Origin: CAYJLW01 sp964370965
Lineage (GTDB): Bacteria; Actinomycetota; Acidimicrobiia; UBA2766
Assembly: GCA_964370965.1 (NCBI GenBank)
Contig: CAYJLW010000132.1
Location: 1 to 5,187 of the forward strand
Direction of reading: 5' to 3'
Length of the DNA: 5,187 nt
Shown here: in pieces, positions 1 through 5,084 of the stretch
Layout: every line of letters starts with the position of its first letter
Position numbering within the stretch: the stretch's first letter is position 1
Notes under the pieces: model-generated
What the model was told of the DNA's origin: nothing
The model's database searches: none
What the model saw: the letters and a program-made list of their open reading frames with translations, nothing else
Translations under genes and position numbers: made by a program

Positions 1-4
1 GGCG

Positions 5-655
5 CTACCAGCGGGGCGGGGGCGGCCCGACGTCCGGGGGGAAGGTGCCGTCGGGCTCCGGAGGGCCTGAGGTCGTGTGGAGAGGGATCACGCCGGCCCA
101 CTGCGGGAGGCAAAGGTCGCCGGCGTCGTCGTTGGGGCCGCCGGCGCGCACCTTGGCCGACGCCTCCGTGAGCGGGAGGCGGAGCACGGTCGTCTGGCGC
201 CACTCGGCGTCCGTGGGCGGGCGCACCTCCTCCCAGCGGCCCGGCGCCACTTGCTCCATGATCGCCCGCAGCCCGGCGAGGCGTTCGTCGGGGTCGGTGA
301 CCTCCTCGGCCCGGCCGTGCACGACCACGGCGCGATAGTTCATCGAGGTGTGGAACGCCGAACGAGCGAGGACGACCCCGTCGACGACGGTGACGCCGAC
401 GCACGCGTCGGCCCCGTCGCGCAGGGCCCGCATGAGCCGGCTCGCCACCGACCCGTGCAGGTAGACGTGGTCGCCGGCGCGGCCGTAGGACATGGGCACG
501 ACACGCGGGGCGCCGTCGGGACCGGCGACGGCCACGTGGGCGACCACGCCGGCGGCGAGGATCTCGCGCACGACCGCGGGGTCGTAGAGCGCCTGTTCCC
601 GGCCCCGGCGCACGGTCGCCCGCTCACTCGGCGGCCCGATCTCACGTCCTGTCAC
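5..655 (-). CDS. Pyridoxamine 5'-phosphate oxidase family protein (FMN-binding split barrel)
   Basis: 216 aa if it starts at the GTG at 655-653; it ends with TAG at 7-5. The protein resembles the actinobacterial PNPOx-like family (Pyridox_ox_2 type), cytosolic split-barrel flavoproteins that bind FMN or F420 and whose substrates are mostly unknown. Visible marks are RRGREQALYD (about 16-25) leading into the first helix, the barrel strand YLHGSVASR (65-73), LARSAFHTSMNYRAVVV (96-112), ASAKVRAGGPNDD (165-177) and LPQWAGVIPL (183-192), followed by a proline-rich tail. The GTG start is chosen because a TANNNT box lies 6 nt upstream and the length suits the family. The ATG at 724 would extend the protein into a palindromic repeat, and a GTG at 613 is a shorter alternative. 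It is transcribed divergently from the AbiEi/DUF559 gene. True pyridoxamine phosphate oxidase activity is not implied; the family call is firm, the substrate unknown. Confidence 0.86.
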   Translation of the reverse strand: MTGREIGPPSERATVRRGREQALYDPAVVREILAAGVVAHVAVAGPDGAPRVVPMSYGRAGDHVYLHGSVASRLMRALRDGADACVGVTVVDGVVLARSAFHTSMNYRAVVVHGRAEEVTDPDERLAGLRAIMEQVAPGRWEEVRPPTDAEWRQTTVLRLPLTEASAKVRAGGPNDDAGDLCLPQWAGVIPLHTTSGPPEPDGTFPPDVGPPPPRW

Positions 656-661
656 GCCGTG

Positions 662-667
662 ACCGTA
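662..667 (-). promoter_or_regulatory. Probable -10 box (TACGGT) of a leaderless promoter for the PNPOx-like gene
   Basis: On the minus strand TACGGT is followed by exactly 6 nt (CACGGC) and then the GTG at 655. This fits the actinobacterial TANNNT -10 element with transcription starting at the first base of the start codon. No Shine-Dalgarno is seen upstream of this GTG, which agrees with leaderless initiation. No convincing -35 is visible. The palindromic repeat (688-732) ends 20 nt upstream of the box, so something bound there could affect this promoter; that is inference. Confidence 0.45.
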
Positions 668-687
668 GACGCGCTCGGGGCTGGTCG

Positions 688-732
688 TCCCGCGTTTGGT
701 CCTGGAATGTCGGTGTGCCGTCATTCCAGGAC
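688..732. repeat. Palindromic repeat, copy 1 (45 nt)
   Basis: An 11-nt conserved lead (TCCCGCGTTTG, 688-698) is followed by an inverted repeat: left arm GTCCTGGAATGTCGG (699-713), 4-nt centre TGTG, right arm CCGTCATTCCAGGAC (718-732). The 15-bp stem has one T/T mismatch (710 with 721). It matches copy 2 at 1812-1856 in the same orientation at 39 of 45 positions. It lacks a T-tract on either side and sits between divergent genes, so an ordinary terminator is unlikely. I do not recognise a named repeat family; a dispersed REP-like repeat or a protein binding site are both possible. The N gap starts at the next base. Confidence 0.85.
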
Positions 733-742
733 NNNNNNNNNN
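733..742. other. Assembly gap (10 N)
   Basis: Ten consecutive Ns, a typical scaffold spacer whose length need not equal the missing sequence. The left edge is the exact end of a palindromic repeat and the right edge is a long G run, both common causes of assembly breaks. Any reading frame crossing it is meaningless, and the PNPOx-like and AbiEi/DUF559 genes are linked only through this join. Confidence 0.97.
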
Positions 743-751
743 GGGGGGCGG

Positions 752-807
752 GGGGGGGGGGGGGGGCGCGGGGGTGGGCGCCCGCCCCCCCCCCCCCCCC
801 CCCCCCC
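752..807. repeat. G-run/C-run fold-back palindrome next to the gap
   Basis: A block of mostly G (about 743-778) is followed by a block of mostly C (781-807) around the exact palindrome GGGCGCCC (776-783). Extending outward, 752-779 pairs with 780-807 with two C/C mismatches (767 with 792, 769 with 790) and one T/G wobble, giving a hairpin with essentially no loop. Homopolymer runs of 17 or more bases beside an N gap suggest a low-quality read end or a fold-back chimera rather than real sequence. Other spacers here also have G/C runs, so it may be partly genuine. Confidence 0.7.
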
Positions 808-882
808 GCGGGAGGGGGCCGCGGGCGGGAACGGTGAGATGCCCGGATTCGTGTCGCACCCCGGGGGCAGGATGGGGCCGAG

Positions 883-1800
883 ATGGCCGCACCCGAGCGC
901 TTCCGTGCCATCCGCGAGATGGCTCTGGCACAGCACAACCTGGCCACGCGGGCCCAGCTCCGCGGCCTCGGGGTGCCGGCGACGACGATCACGGACAAGG
1001 CCCGCAGCGACGAGTGGGAGCGCCTCGCCCCCGGGGTCTTCGACGTCGTCGGCGGGGCGCCGCCGCCGCACCGGGAGCTCATGGCCGCCGTCCTGAGGAC
1101 GGGCGGGGTCGCCTTCGCCCGCAGCGCTGCGGCCCTCTGGGACCTCGTGGCGTCGCCTGCCCTGCCGGAGGTGGCTGTCCGGCTCGACCAGCGGCCCCGC
1201 CGGGTGAAGGCGCGGGTGCGACGCCTCGACCTCGCCCCGGCGGAGCTCGCGCGCAGGCTGGGGATCCCCACCGTGACTCTGGAGCGGGCCGTCGTCCACC
1301 TCGCCGACGAGGACGTCCTCGACGCCGCCCTCCGCAGGGGCCTCACCACCTGTCCCCGTCTCGTCGCGGCGATCGACGCCCTCGCCGGACGCCCGGGAGC
1401 CAGCCGGACCGCACGGATGCTGCAGGCCCGCGCCGGGGAGAGAGGCCGCTCCGAGAGCTTCGCTGAGGACCGCCTCGCCCGCATCCTGCGTTCCGTCCCC
1501 GGCCTCGACTGGGAACGCCAGCACGTCGTGCGCGACGGCCCGGGCTTCGTGGCCCGCTTGGACTTCGCCTGCGTCCCGGCACGGCTCGCCGTCGAGGTCG
1601 ACGGCTACGGGCCCCACTCCGGGCGACGCTCCTTCCAGGCCGACCGCACCCGCCGCACCCGCCTCGCTGCCCTGGGCTGGGTCGTCCTCGTCTTTACCTA
1701 CGACGACGTCATGCGCCGTCCCCACTGGGTCCGCCGCCAGATCCTCGCCGCCCTGGCGGCACGCGCCTCACGCTCCCACGGGAACGCCGACGGAGTGTGA
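883..1800 (+). CDS. AbiEi-like antitoxin-domain / DUF559 nuclease-fold protein
   Basis: 305 aa, TGA at 1798-1800, the usual size for this common actinobacterial family, usually annotated as type IV toxin-antitoxin AbiEi family antitoxin domain or DUF559 domain protein. Residues about 8-55 look like the AbiEi_4 winged helix (NLATRAQLRGLGVPATTIT, then EWERLAPGVF). The middle contains the typical RSAAALWDL (80-88) and TVTLERAVVHLADE (130-143). The C-terminal third (about 190-292) is DUF559, related to Vsr-like endonucleases: ARLDFA (D227), AVEVDGYGPH (E238, D240), then FQADRTRR and LGWVVLVFTYDDV. The acidic residues could be a nuclease active site, but activity is unproven for most members. The start is the ATG at 883, with AGGA at 869-872 as a weak, distant ribosome site. 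No AbiEii-type nucleotidyltransferase toxin lies next to it. It is bracketed by two copies of a palindromic repeat. Role in defence, DNA processing or regulation is open. Confidence 0.85.
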   Translation: MAAPERFRAIREMALAQHNLATRAQLRGLGVPATTITDKARSDEWERLAPGVFDVVGGAPPPHRELMAAVLRTGGVAFARSAAALWDLVASPALPEVAVRLDQRPRRVKARVRRLDLAPAELARRLGIPTVTLERAVVHLADEDVLDAALRRGLTTCPRLVAAIDALAGRPGASRTARMLQARAGERGRSESFAEDRLARILRSVPGLDWERQHVVRDGPGFVARLDFACVPARLAVEVDGYGPHSGRRSFQADRTRRTRLAALGWVVLVFTYDDVMRRPHWVRRQILAALAARASRSHGNADGV

Positions 1801-1811
1801 CTGAGGCCCCC

Positions 1812-1856
1812 TCCCGCGTTTGGTCCTGAAATGACGGCATACCGTCATTTCAGGAC
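1812..1856. repeat. Palindromic repeat, copy 2 (45 nt)
   Basis: Same 11-nt lead as copy 1 (1812-1822), then a perfect 15-bp inverted repeat: GTCCTGAAATGACGG (1823-1837), centre CATA (1838-1841), CCGTCATTTCAGGAC (1842-1856). Stem position 7 is A-T here (1829 with 1850) and G-C in copy 1 (705 with 726), a compensatory change. It lies 11 nt after the stop of the AbiEi/DUF559 gene and 53 nt beyond the stop of the convergent AlkD gene. A bidirectional terminator is conceivable at this site, although no T-tract follows on either strand. Confidence 0.88.
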
Positions 1857-1887
1857 ACATCGTCGGAAGGGGGCCGGGGGCCGAGGC

Positions 1888-1923
1888 CTCACGCCCCGGG
1901 GCCGGGGGCTCACGCCCCGGGGC
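1888..1923. repeat. Short tandem duplication carrying the AlkD stop codon
   Basis: CTCACGCCCCGGGGC occurs at 1888-1902 and again at 1909-1923, a 21-nt period. On the minus strand each unit reads GCCCCGGGGCGTGAG, so the TGA of the AlkD gene (1912-1910) is repeated in frame seven codons later (1891-1889). Each unit includes a CCCCGGGG-centred palindrome (12 bp, CGCCCCGGGGCG, at 1913-1924), which could form a small hairpin at the 3' end of the mRNA. There is no T-tract, so a terminator role is only a possibility. Confidence 0.7.
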
Positions 1924-2614
1924 GCTGCCGTTCCAGCCACTTCAGGGCCTCCCGCTGGGACAGCGCCGAAAGCTCGTCGGCATGGTCGGCGACAAAGGTG
2001 CGCACGGCGGCGGCGTCCGTCTTGGAGTACTCGCGGAGCGCCCAGCCGATCGCCTTGCGGATGAAGAACTCGTCGTCCCCGGCCCGGGAGAGGCAGTAGC
2101 GGAAGAGCCGTTGCGCGTCCGTCGCCTCCTTGTAGCGCAACTGGTGCAGGATCGCCGTGCGCGCGAGCCAGATCCTGTGGGTTGCGACCCAGATGTTGAG
2201 CTCGTGGACCAGATCCGGGTGGATGACGACGAGGGGGCCGACGACGTTGGCGGCGAGGGCGTCGATTGTGTCCCACCACGGCTTGGTCGTCACAAGGCGG
2301 CGGACGGTGCGCAGGAAGCCCGGTCTGCACACGCGTACCCAGCGGGCCAGGACGTCGACGGCGAAATACTGGAACTCCCGCTCGGGCAGCTCCCACATGG
2401 CGGTGGCCAGCCCCCTGAGATCCGCCTGGCTCGGGCGAGCGAGGCCCTCCAGGACCTCGCTGGTGAGCCGGCGGCGCTCCGGGGACTTGATCCCGAGGAA
2501 CGGGAAGCCGTCGCGCATGTAGGCCGCCATGGCCGGGGCGGCGCCGGGGTCGGCGTGCGCCCGGAACGCGGTCTCGACTCGGTCCCGGGCCGCGGGCAGG
2601 AACGGCGTCGCCAT
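1910..2614 (-). CDS. alkD: AlkD-type DNA alkylation repair protein (alkylpurine DNA glycosylase)
   Basis: 234 aa, close to the 237 aa of Bacillus cereus AlkD. AlkD proteins are all-helical, HEAT-like-repeat glycosylases that excise positively charged N3- and N7-alkylpurines without flipping the base out of the helix. Diagnostic stretches are FPFLGIKSPERRRL (37-50), MWELPEREFQYFAVDVL (73-89), TTKPWWDTIDALA (109-121), HRIWLARTAILHQLRYK (146-162), FFIRKAIGWALREYSKTD (183-200) and LSQREALKWL (218-227). By alignment from memory, W114, D118, R152 and W191 correspond to AlkD W109, catalytic D113, R148 and W187, so the active site looks intact. The start at ATG 2614 follows the TGA of the upstream short-chain dehydrogenase by 2 nt, with only an imperfect, very close purine stretch before it, so coupled translation is likely. 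No alkyltransferase or other alkylation-damage gene is visible nearby. A longer frame reaching upstream is antisense noise over the neighbour. Confidence 0.93.
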   Translation of the reverse strand: MATPFLPAARDRVETAFRAHADPGAAPAMAAYMRDGFPFLGIKSPERRRLTSEVLEGLARPSQADLRGLATAMWELPEREFQYFAVDVLARWVRVCRPGFLRTVRRLVTTKPWWDTIDALAANVVGPLVVIHPDLVHELNIWVATHRIWLARTAILHQLRYKEATDAQRLFRYCLSRAGDDEFFIRKAIGWALREYSKTDAAAVRTFVADHADELSALSQREALKWLERQRPGA

Positions 2615-2616
2615 CC

Positions 2617-3468
2617 TCACACCCGCATCATGCGGAGCACGAGCCAGTCCCGCGCCCGGTCGGGTAGGAGGCGCACGAGGACCTTGACCGTCTTGGCGTC
2701 CGTGCCCACCGGGTAGCGGGTCCGGGGGCGGCGGGCCGTGAGGGCGTGGCCGACGGCGCGGGCGACGACCTCCGGTGGGATCCCGGACGCCGCCGAGCGC
2801 TGCGCTCCTTCCTCCAGCGCCGTGATCGCGTCGCCGTAGAGGGCCTCGGCCTCTGGCGGCATCCGGGATCGGAGTTCCTCGCCGAAGCGCTGCGTGCGCT
2901 CCCAGATGGGGGTGTCGATGCTGCCCGGCTCCACGAGGGCGACACGTATCCCCCATGGGCGCAGCTCCATGCGGAGGGCGTCGCTCACGGCCTCCATGGC
3001 GAACTTCGAGGCGCAGTACGGGGCCAGGAGCGGGATCGAGAGGTAGCCGTTCGAGGACCCGATGTTCACGATGCGGCCCTTCGCCACCCGGATCGGCGCC
3101 AAAAGCGCCTGGGTGACGGCGACCTGGCCGGTGACGTTCACGTCGAGCTGGCGGCGGAACTCCGCGACAGGCACGAACTCGAGGGGGCCCGGGACGGCGA
3201 TGCCGGCGTTGTTCACGAGGCCGTCGAGGCCGGCGCCACCCGCCGCCTCGGCGACCGCGCCGGCGGCGGCGGCGATCTGGTCGGCGTCGGTGACGTCGAG
3301 CATGAGAGGCGTGAGCGGCCCCGTGGCGTGGTCCTGGAGGTCCCGGCCGTCGACCTCGCTGCGGACGCCGGCGAACACGCGCCAGCCGAGGCGGTCGAGG
3401 TGCAGGGCGCAGGCCCGGCCGATGCCGGTCGAGGCCCCGGTGACGAGGGCTGTCTTGCCGCTTGACAT
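2617..3468 (-). CDS. Short-chain dehydrogenase/reductase (SDR) family oxidoreductase
   Basis: 283 aa from ATG 3468, a soluble Rossmann-fold NAD(P)-dependent oxidoreductase of the classical SDR type. Visible motifs: cofactor glycine motif TGASTGIG (10-17); VFAGVRS (31-37) with R36 and no acidic residue at the end of strand 2, favouring NADP(H); LDVTD (57-61); NNAG (86-89); N111 in DVNVTG; catalytic Ser138 or Ser139 in NIGSSNG; YCASK (Y151, K155); and EPGSIDTPIW (180-189). The C-terminal TRYPVGTDAKTVKVLVRLLPDRARDWLVLR resembles actinobacterial SDRs annotated near 17-beta-hydroxysteroid or retinol dehydrogenases, but the substrate cannot be read from sequence. The start is set by the glycine motif 9 residues in, a TAGGGT box 7 nt upstream that could also serve as a Shine-Dalgarno (AGGGTG), and the poor fit of the Gly/Pro-rich upstream extension. 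It is followed after 2 nt by alkD. Confidence 0.93.
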   Translation of the reverse strand: MSSGKTALVTGASTGIGRACALHLDRLGWRVFAGVRSEVDGRDLQDHATGPLTPLMLDVTDADQIAAAAGAVAEAAGGAGLDGLVNNAGIAVPGPLEFVPVAEFRRQLDVNVTGQVAVTQALLAPIRVAKGRIVNIGSSNGYLSIPLLAPYCASKFAMEAVSDALRMELRPWGIRVALVEPGSIDTPIWERTQRFGEELRSRMPPEAEALYGDAITALEEGAQRSAASGIPPEVVARAVGHALTARRPRTRYPVGTDAKTVKVLVRLLPDRARDWLVLRMMRV

Positions 3469-3475
3469 GCCCGGC

Positions 3476-3481
3476 ACCCTA
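3476..3481 (-). promoter_or_regulatory. Possible -10 box (TAGGGT) of the SDR-alkD unit, or its ribosome site
   Basis: On the minus strand TAGGGT is followed by 7 nt and the SDR ATG at 3468. The spacing fits a leaderless TANNNT promoter. The same bases include AGGGTG, which at this distance could instead work as a Shine-Dalgarno, so the sequence alone does not decide between the two. Confidence 0.35.
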
Positions 3482-3540
3482 CAACCCCGGCGCCACGACG
3501 CGGTTTGAGGCCCCCCGGGCCCGCCACTGGGCCCTGGGGC

Positions 3541-3561
3541 GCCCACCCCGGGGGGGTGGGC
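3541..3561. terminator. Stable GC hairpin downstream of the FAD oxidoreductase gene
   Basis: GCCCACCCC (3541-3549), loop GGG (3550-3552) and GGGGTGGGC (3553-3561) form a perfect 9-bp stem. It lies about 126 nt beyond the stop of the FAD oxidoreductase on the transcribed strand and about 70 nt before the SDR start. With no T-tract it would be a non-canonical terminator or attenuator at best. Confidence 0.3.
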
Positions 3562-3686
3562 ACCGCGGGGGGCCCGGGCCCCGCCCGCCCCCCCCCGCGC
3601 CCCGGGGCCCCCCCACCCGCGGCTTCGTGACGACCTCGGGGGCCCGGGACCTCGCCGGCGTGCGGGGCGGGCCTCCGGAGTCGCGG

Positions 3687-5072
3687 CTACGGCGCGAAGA
3701 GGACGCCGGGGTTGAGGAGGCCCTCCGGGTCAAGGGCACGGCGGATCGCCCGCATGGCGGCGACGTCGGCGCTGCTGCGGCTGAGGCCGAGGTCGTCCCG
3801 CTTGGCTACCCCGATGCCGTGCTCGGCGCTCACGCTCCCACCGTATTCGGCGACGAGGCGGAGGACGGCATGGTCAGCGCCGAAGTCCCCGGACGCGGGG
3901 CCGAGGACGTTCACGTGCACGTTCCCGTCCCCGGCGTGGCCGAACAGGACGGTGCGGGCACCCGGAGCCACGCCCGCGACGACGTCGCGCACGTCCGCCA
4001 CGAAGGCCGGGAGGCGCCGCACCGCCACGGTGACGTCCAGCTTGTGCGGGACGCCGGCGGCGTTCAGCGCCTCCGTGAGGCCGTCCCGGTACACCCAGAG
4101 GCGCTCCGCGGTTCCCGGGTCGTCGCCCACGGCCGAGTCGAGGACCGAGTCGTGGTCCAGGGCGGAGGACAGCGAGGCCAGGATGTCAGCCCTGGTGCCG
4201 GCGACACCGGTGCACTCCGCGAGCAGGTAGGCCGGCGCGGGCGTGGACAGGGGTCGGGGCAGGTCACGGTGGGCGCACACGAGGTCGATGCCGTCGTCGA
4301 AGAGGAGCTCCAGGGCGCTGAGCGAGGGCAGGGCCCGGCGGAGGCGACCCATGAGGGCGACGGCCTCGGCGGTTCCGGCGACGCCGAGCAGGGCCACGAC
4401 CCGCTCGGCCAGGTGGGGTACGAGGCGGAGGTGCACGCGGGTCACGACGGCGAGGGTCCCCTCGCTCCCGCAGAGGAGGCCGGCGAGGTTGTACCCGGTG
4501 TTGTCCTTGCGCAGCGCCGGGACCCGGCCCACGACGCTGCCGTCGGCGAGCACCGCCTCGACCCCGATCACCTGGTCGCGCATGGACCCGTAGCGCAGGA
4601 CGTGGACCCCGCCGGCGTTGGTTGCCACCATCCCCCCGATCGTGGCACTGCCCCGGGCGGCGAGGTCGACCCCGAAGTCGAGGCCGGCGGCCCGCGCCGC
4701 GGACTGCACGTCGGCGAGGGGCACTCCGGCGCCCACGACGACCTCCCCGGCGTCGGCGTCGACGGGGGCGACGTCGTCGCAGCGGCTCATGCTGAGGACG
4801 ACCTCGCCTCCGCGGGGCACTCCCCCGCCCACGAGCCCGGTGTTGCCGCCCTGGGGAACGACCGGGACGCCCGCCCGCGCGCAGACGGCGAGCACACCGG
4901 CGACCTCTGCGCTTCCCCGCGGGCGGGTGACGCAGCGGGCGGCGCCGTGGAACCGGCCCGTCCAGTCCGTCTCGTAGGCCGCCCGCGCCCCCGCGTCCGT
5001 GACGACGTGGGTCTCGCCCACGACCCCCGCCAGCGCGGCGACCAGCGCGTCGTCCGTTCCGGCACCGACCAT
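3687..5072 (-). CDS. FAD-binding oxidoreductase, D-2-hydroxyacid dehydrogenase (D-2-hydroxyglutarate dehydrogenase-like)
   Basis: 461 aa, typical length for the FAD_binding_4 plus FAD-oxidase_C (GlcD/D2HGDH/DLD) family, which oxidises D-2-hydroxyacids to 2-oxoacids using FAD. The N-terminal half binds FAD: VVPQGGNTGLVGG (71-83), GVDLAARGSATIGGMVATNAGG (134-155), LRYGSMRD (159-166), LRKDNTGYNLAGLLCGSEGTLAVVT (187-211). The C-terminal half has FGHAGDGNVHVNV (377-389), SAEHGIG (415-421) and the closing ALDPEGLLNPG (446-456). H379, H386 and E417 match the metal ligands of human D2HGDH, and R329, T333, K344, N388 and H418 match its substrate-binding residues, with the same R-x3-T-x10-K spacing (numbering from memory). 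That favours D-2-hydroxyglutarate, D-lactate or a similar acid; glycolate is less likely because no GlcE or GlcF partner is present. The start is bounded by an in-frame TAG at 5084-5082. Electron acceptor unknown; no ETF genes are in the window. Confidence 0.93.
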   Translation of the reverse strand: MVGAGTDDALVAALAGVVGETHVVTDAGARAAYETDWTGRFHGAARCVTRPRGSAEVAGVLAVCARAGVPVVPQGGNTGLVGGGVPRGGEVVLSMSRCDDVAPVDADAGEVVVGAGVPLADVQSAARAAGLDFGVDLAARGSATIGGMVATNAGGVHVLRYGSMRDQVIGVEAVLADGSVVGRVPALRKDNTGYNLAGLLCGSEGTLAVVTRVHLRLVPHLAERVVALLGVAGTAEAVALMGRLRRALPSLSALELLFDDGIDLVCAHRDLPRPLSTPAPAYLLAECTGVAGTRADILASLSSALDHDSVLDSAVGDDPGTAERLWVYRDGLTEALNAAGVPHKLDVTVAVRRLPAFVADVRDVVAGVAPGARTVLFGHAGDGNVHVNVLGPASGDFGADHAVLRLVAEYGGSVSAEHGIGVAKRDDLGLSRSSADVAAMRAIRRALDPEGLLNPGVLFAP

Positions 5073-5078
5073 CGCTGC

Positions 5079-5084
5079 AGGCTA
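5079..5084 (-). promoter_or_regulatory. Probable -10 box (TAGCCT) of a leaderless promoter for the FAD oxidoreductase
   Basis: On the minus strand TAGCCT is followed by exactly 6 nt (GCAGCG) and ATG 5072, the same geometry as for the PNPOx-like gene. No Shine-Dalgarno lies in the preceding 15 nt. The TAG of the box is also an in-frame stop, so the protein cannot start further upstream. Confidence 0.45.

Larger units (their letters stand above)
3469..3686. other. Intergenic spacer with G/C runs
   Basis: 218 nt between the stop of the FAD oxidoreductase and the SDR start, both on the minus strand. From about 3509 to 3620 it is almost entirely G and C, with C runs (3584-3596 region, 3607-3614), G runs (3550-3556, 3567-3572) and palindromes such as GGCCCGGGCC (3571-3580). 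I see no RNA gene or credible ORF in it; frames crossing it are Pro/Gly/Arg-rich and have no recognisable domain. Confidence 0.6.

Noticed and set aside
5..931. A 308-aa version of the PNPOx-like protein starting at 931 or at ATG 724
   Set aside because: The 931 start runs through the N gap and the G/C fold-back. The ATG at 724 lies inside the palindromic repeat, whose conserved ATGACGG arm creates an ATG wherever it occurs.
721..1725. Long minus-strand ORFs antisense to the AbiEi/DUF559 gene
   Set aside because: They cross the Ns, have no recognisable domain, and are the usual shadows of a high-GC gene.
688..1856. CRISPR array or integron attC pair
   Set aside because: Only two copies more than 1.1 kb apart, with no spacers of regular length, no cas genes and no integrase.
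1812..1856. Classical rho-independent terminator between the convergent genes
   Set aside because: The stem is good, but no T-tract follows on either strand, and the same element also occurs between divergent genes where a terminator makes little sense.
883..1909. Complete AbiE toxin-antitoxin operon
   Set aside because: No nucleotidyltransferase-type toxin frame follows the gene; only 109 nt of repeat-bearing spacer separates it from the convergent alkD.
1831..2064. Small plus-strand ORF starting MTAYRHFRT
   Set aside because: Its ATG comes from the repeat arm, as does the look-alike MTAHRHSRT on the other strand. The rest is antisense to alkD and Arg-rich.
1982..2716. Plus-strand ORF of 244 aa over alkD
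   Set aside because: Antisense to a well-conserved AlkD reading frame, low-complexity composition and no domain.
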